From positions 250,501-314,500 of the forward strand of contig JAHDVF020000896.1 of the NCBI GenBank assembly GCA_022606425.2: a stretch of DNA of 64,000 nucleotides, written 5' to 3'. The position numbers and the translations under genes were made by a program. The DNA comes from Lepidostoma basale (Eukaryota; Arthropoda; Insecta; Trichoptera; Lepidostomatidae). Shown here piece after piece: positions 63,795 through 64,000 of the stretch. The notes below the pieces were generated by a model. It was not told the origin of the DNA. It was given only the letters and a program-made list of their open reading frames with translations, and searched no databases. The number at the start of each line of letters is the position of its first letter. The first letter of the stretch is position 1.

Positions 63795-64000
63795 TGTTTT
63801 CTATTTTTCTTCTGTACCATACCTATATGAAATAGATGGTTCATTTCCCTTCAAGACTAAAAAATATATTTATTTTTTCATATTCCACTGTAGTATTGAC
63901 GTCATAAAATTCCATTTTTGTGTCATGGCAACCATTTTGTTGTTTTCTTTGTTTCGATGCAATATAAAATGTTTTTTTCAAATCTATAAATTAAAAACAA
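63795..64000. other. End of window, intron sequence
   Basis: AT-rich; nothing recognised. Confidence 0.4.

Noticed and set aside
1..64000. CRISPR array, rRNA, intact LTR element or viral insertion
   Set aside because: No regularly spaced repeats, rRNA-like segments, long terminal repeats or viral protein motifs were seen on either strand.

Overview
The window looks like nuclear DNA of an insect, most likely a moth or butterfly. It is AT-rich and intron-rich, holds two genes with clear insect orthologues, and is crowded with 5'-truncated non-LTR retrotransposons (LINEs), fold-back elements, SINE-like elements and one piggyBac relic. The Lepidoptera call rests on the general look of the repeats and is an inference; no species is claimed.

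Two host genes are present, head to head. Importin-7 (msk/Ipo7) lies on the minus strand at 5433-8588 as one uninterrupted 1051-codon frame. After a 666-bp gap comes exon 1 of dnr1 (defense repressor 1, the insect counterpart of vertebrate MYLIP/IDOL) on the plus strand: a FERM-domain E3 ubiquitin ligase. Six exons are visible: 9255-9341, 57420-57743, 58202-58692, 60882-61098, 61856-62053 and 63216-63343. Exon 1 codes only 29 residues and is followed by a 48,078-bp first intron, so about three quarters of the window is dnr1 intron 1. The window ends inside the RING finger; the last cysteines and the stop lie beyond it.

Repeat families, named here for convenience. LINE-A: frame with RWFGHMERM, then SRGRPRKTW, ending near AYPxGExA; tail (TTAG)n or (GTT)n; more than 30 pieces. 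LINE-B: RTE-like, with AGHVAR, RWxDD and [22 protein letters not shown] and WIGHTLR. LINE-D: one copy at 45 kb. LINE-E: CR1/L2-like, with SRLDYCN and [15 protein letters not shown]; tail (ATT)n. [37 protein letters not shown]: 3' tail (GATTT)n. LINE-J: HKRPKxILLQ. Repeats I, K and X are not identified. None is a complete element. Most are 3' ends only, as expected from 5'-truncated retrotransposition.

Layout: 1-4.9 kb is a mosaic of LINE pieces in alternating orientation; 5.4-8.6 kb is msk; 8.6-9.25 kb is the shared promoter region; 9.3-57.4 kb is dnr1 intron 1, with TE pieces, a 233-bp fold-back MITE (18.1 kb), a GC-rich island (21.2-21.5 kb), a tRNA-derived SINE (25.1 kb), a transposase-like frame split by a LINE (29.8-30.4 kb) and a TTAA-flanked piggyBac relic (37.7-39.4 kb); 57.4-63.3 kb holds dnr1 exons 2-6, whose introns also carry TEs. 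Insertion history can be read directly in several places: 11-12 bp target-site duplications around three LINE-A copies and one SINE-like copy, and two LINEs nested inside a third.

No intact nested gene, functional tRNA, rRNA or CRISPR array was found.
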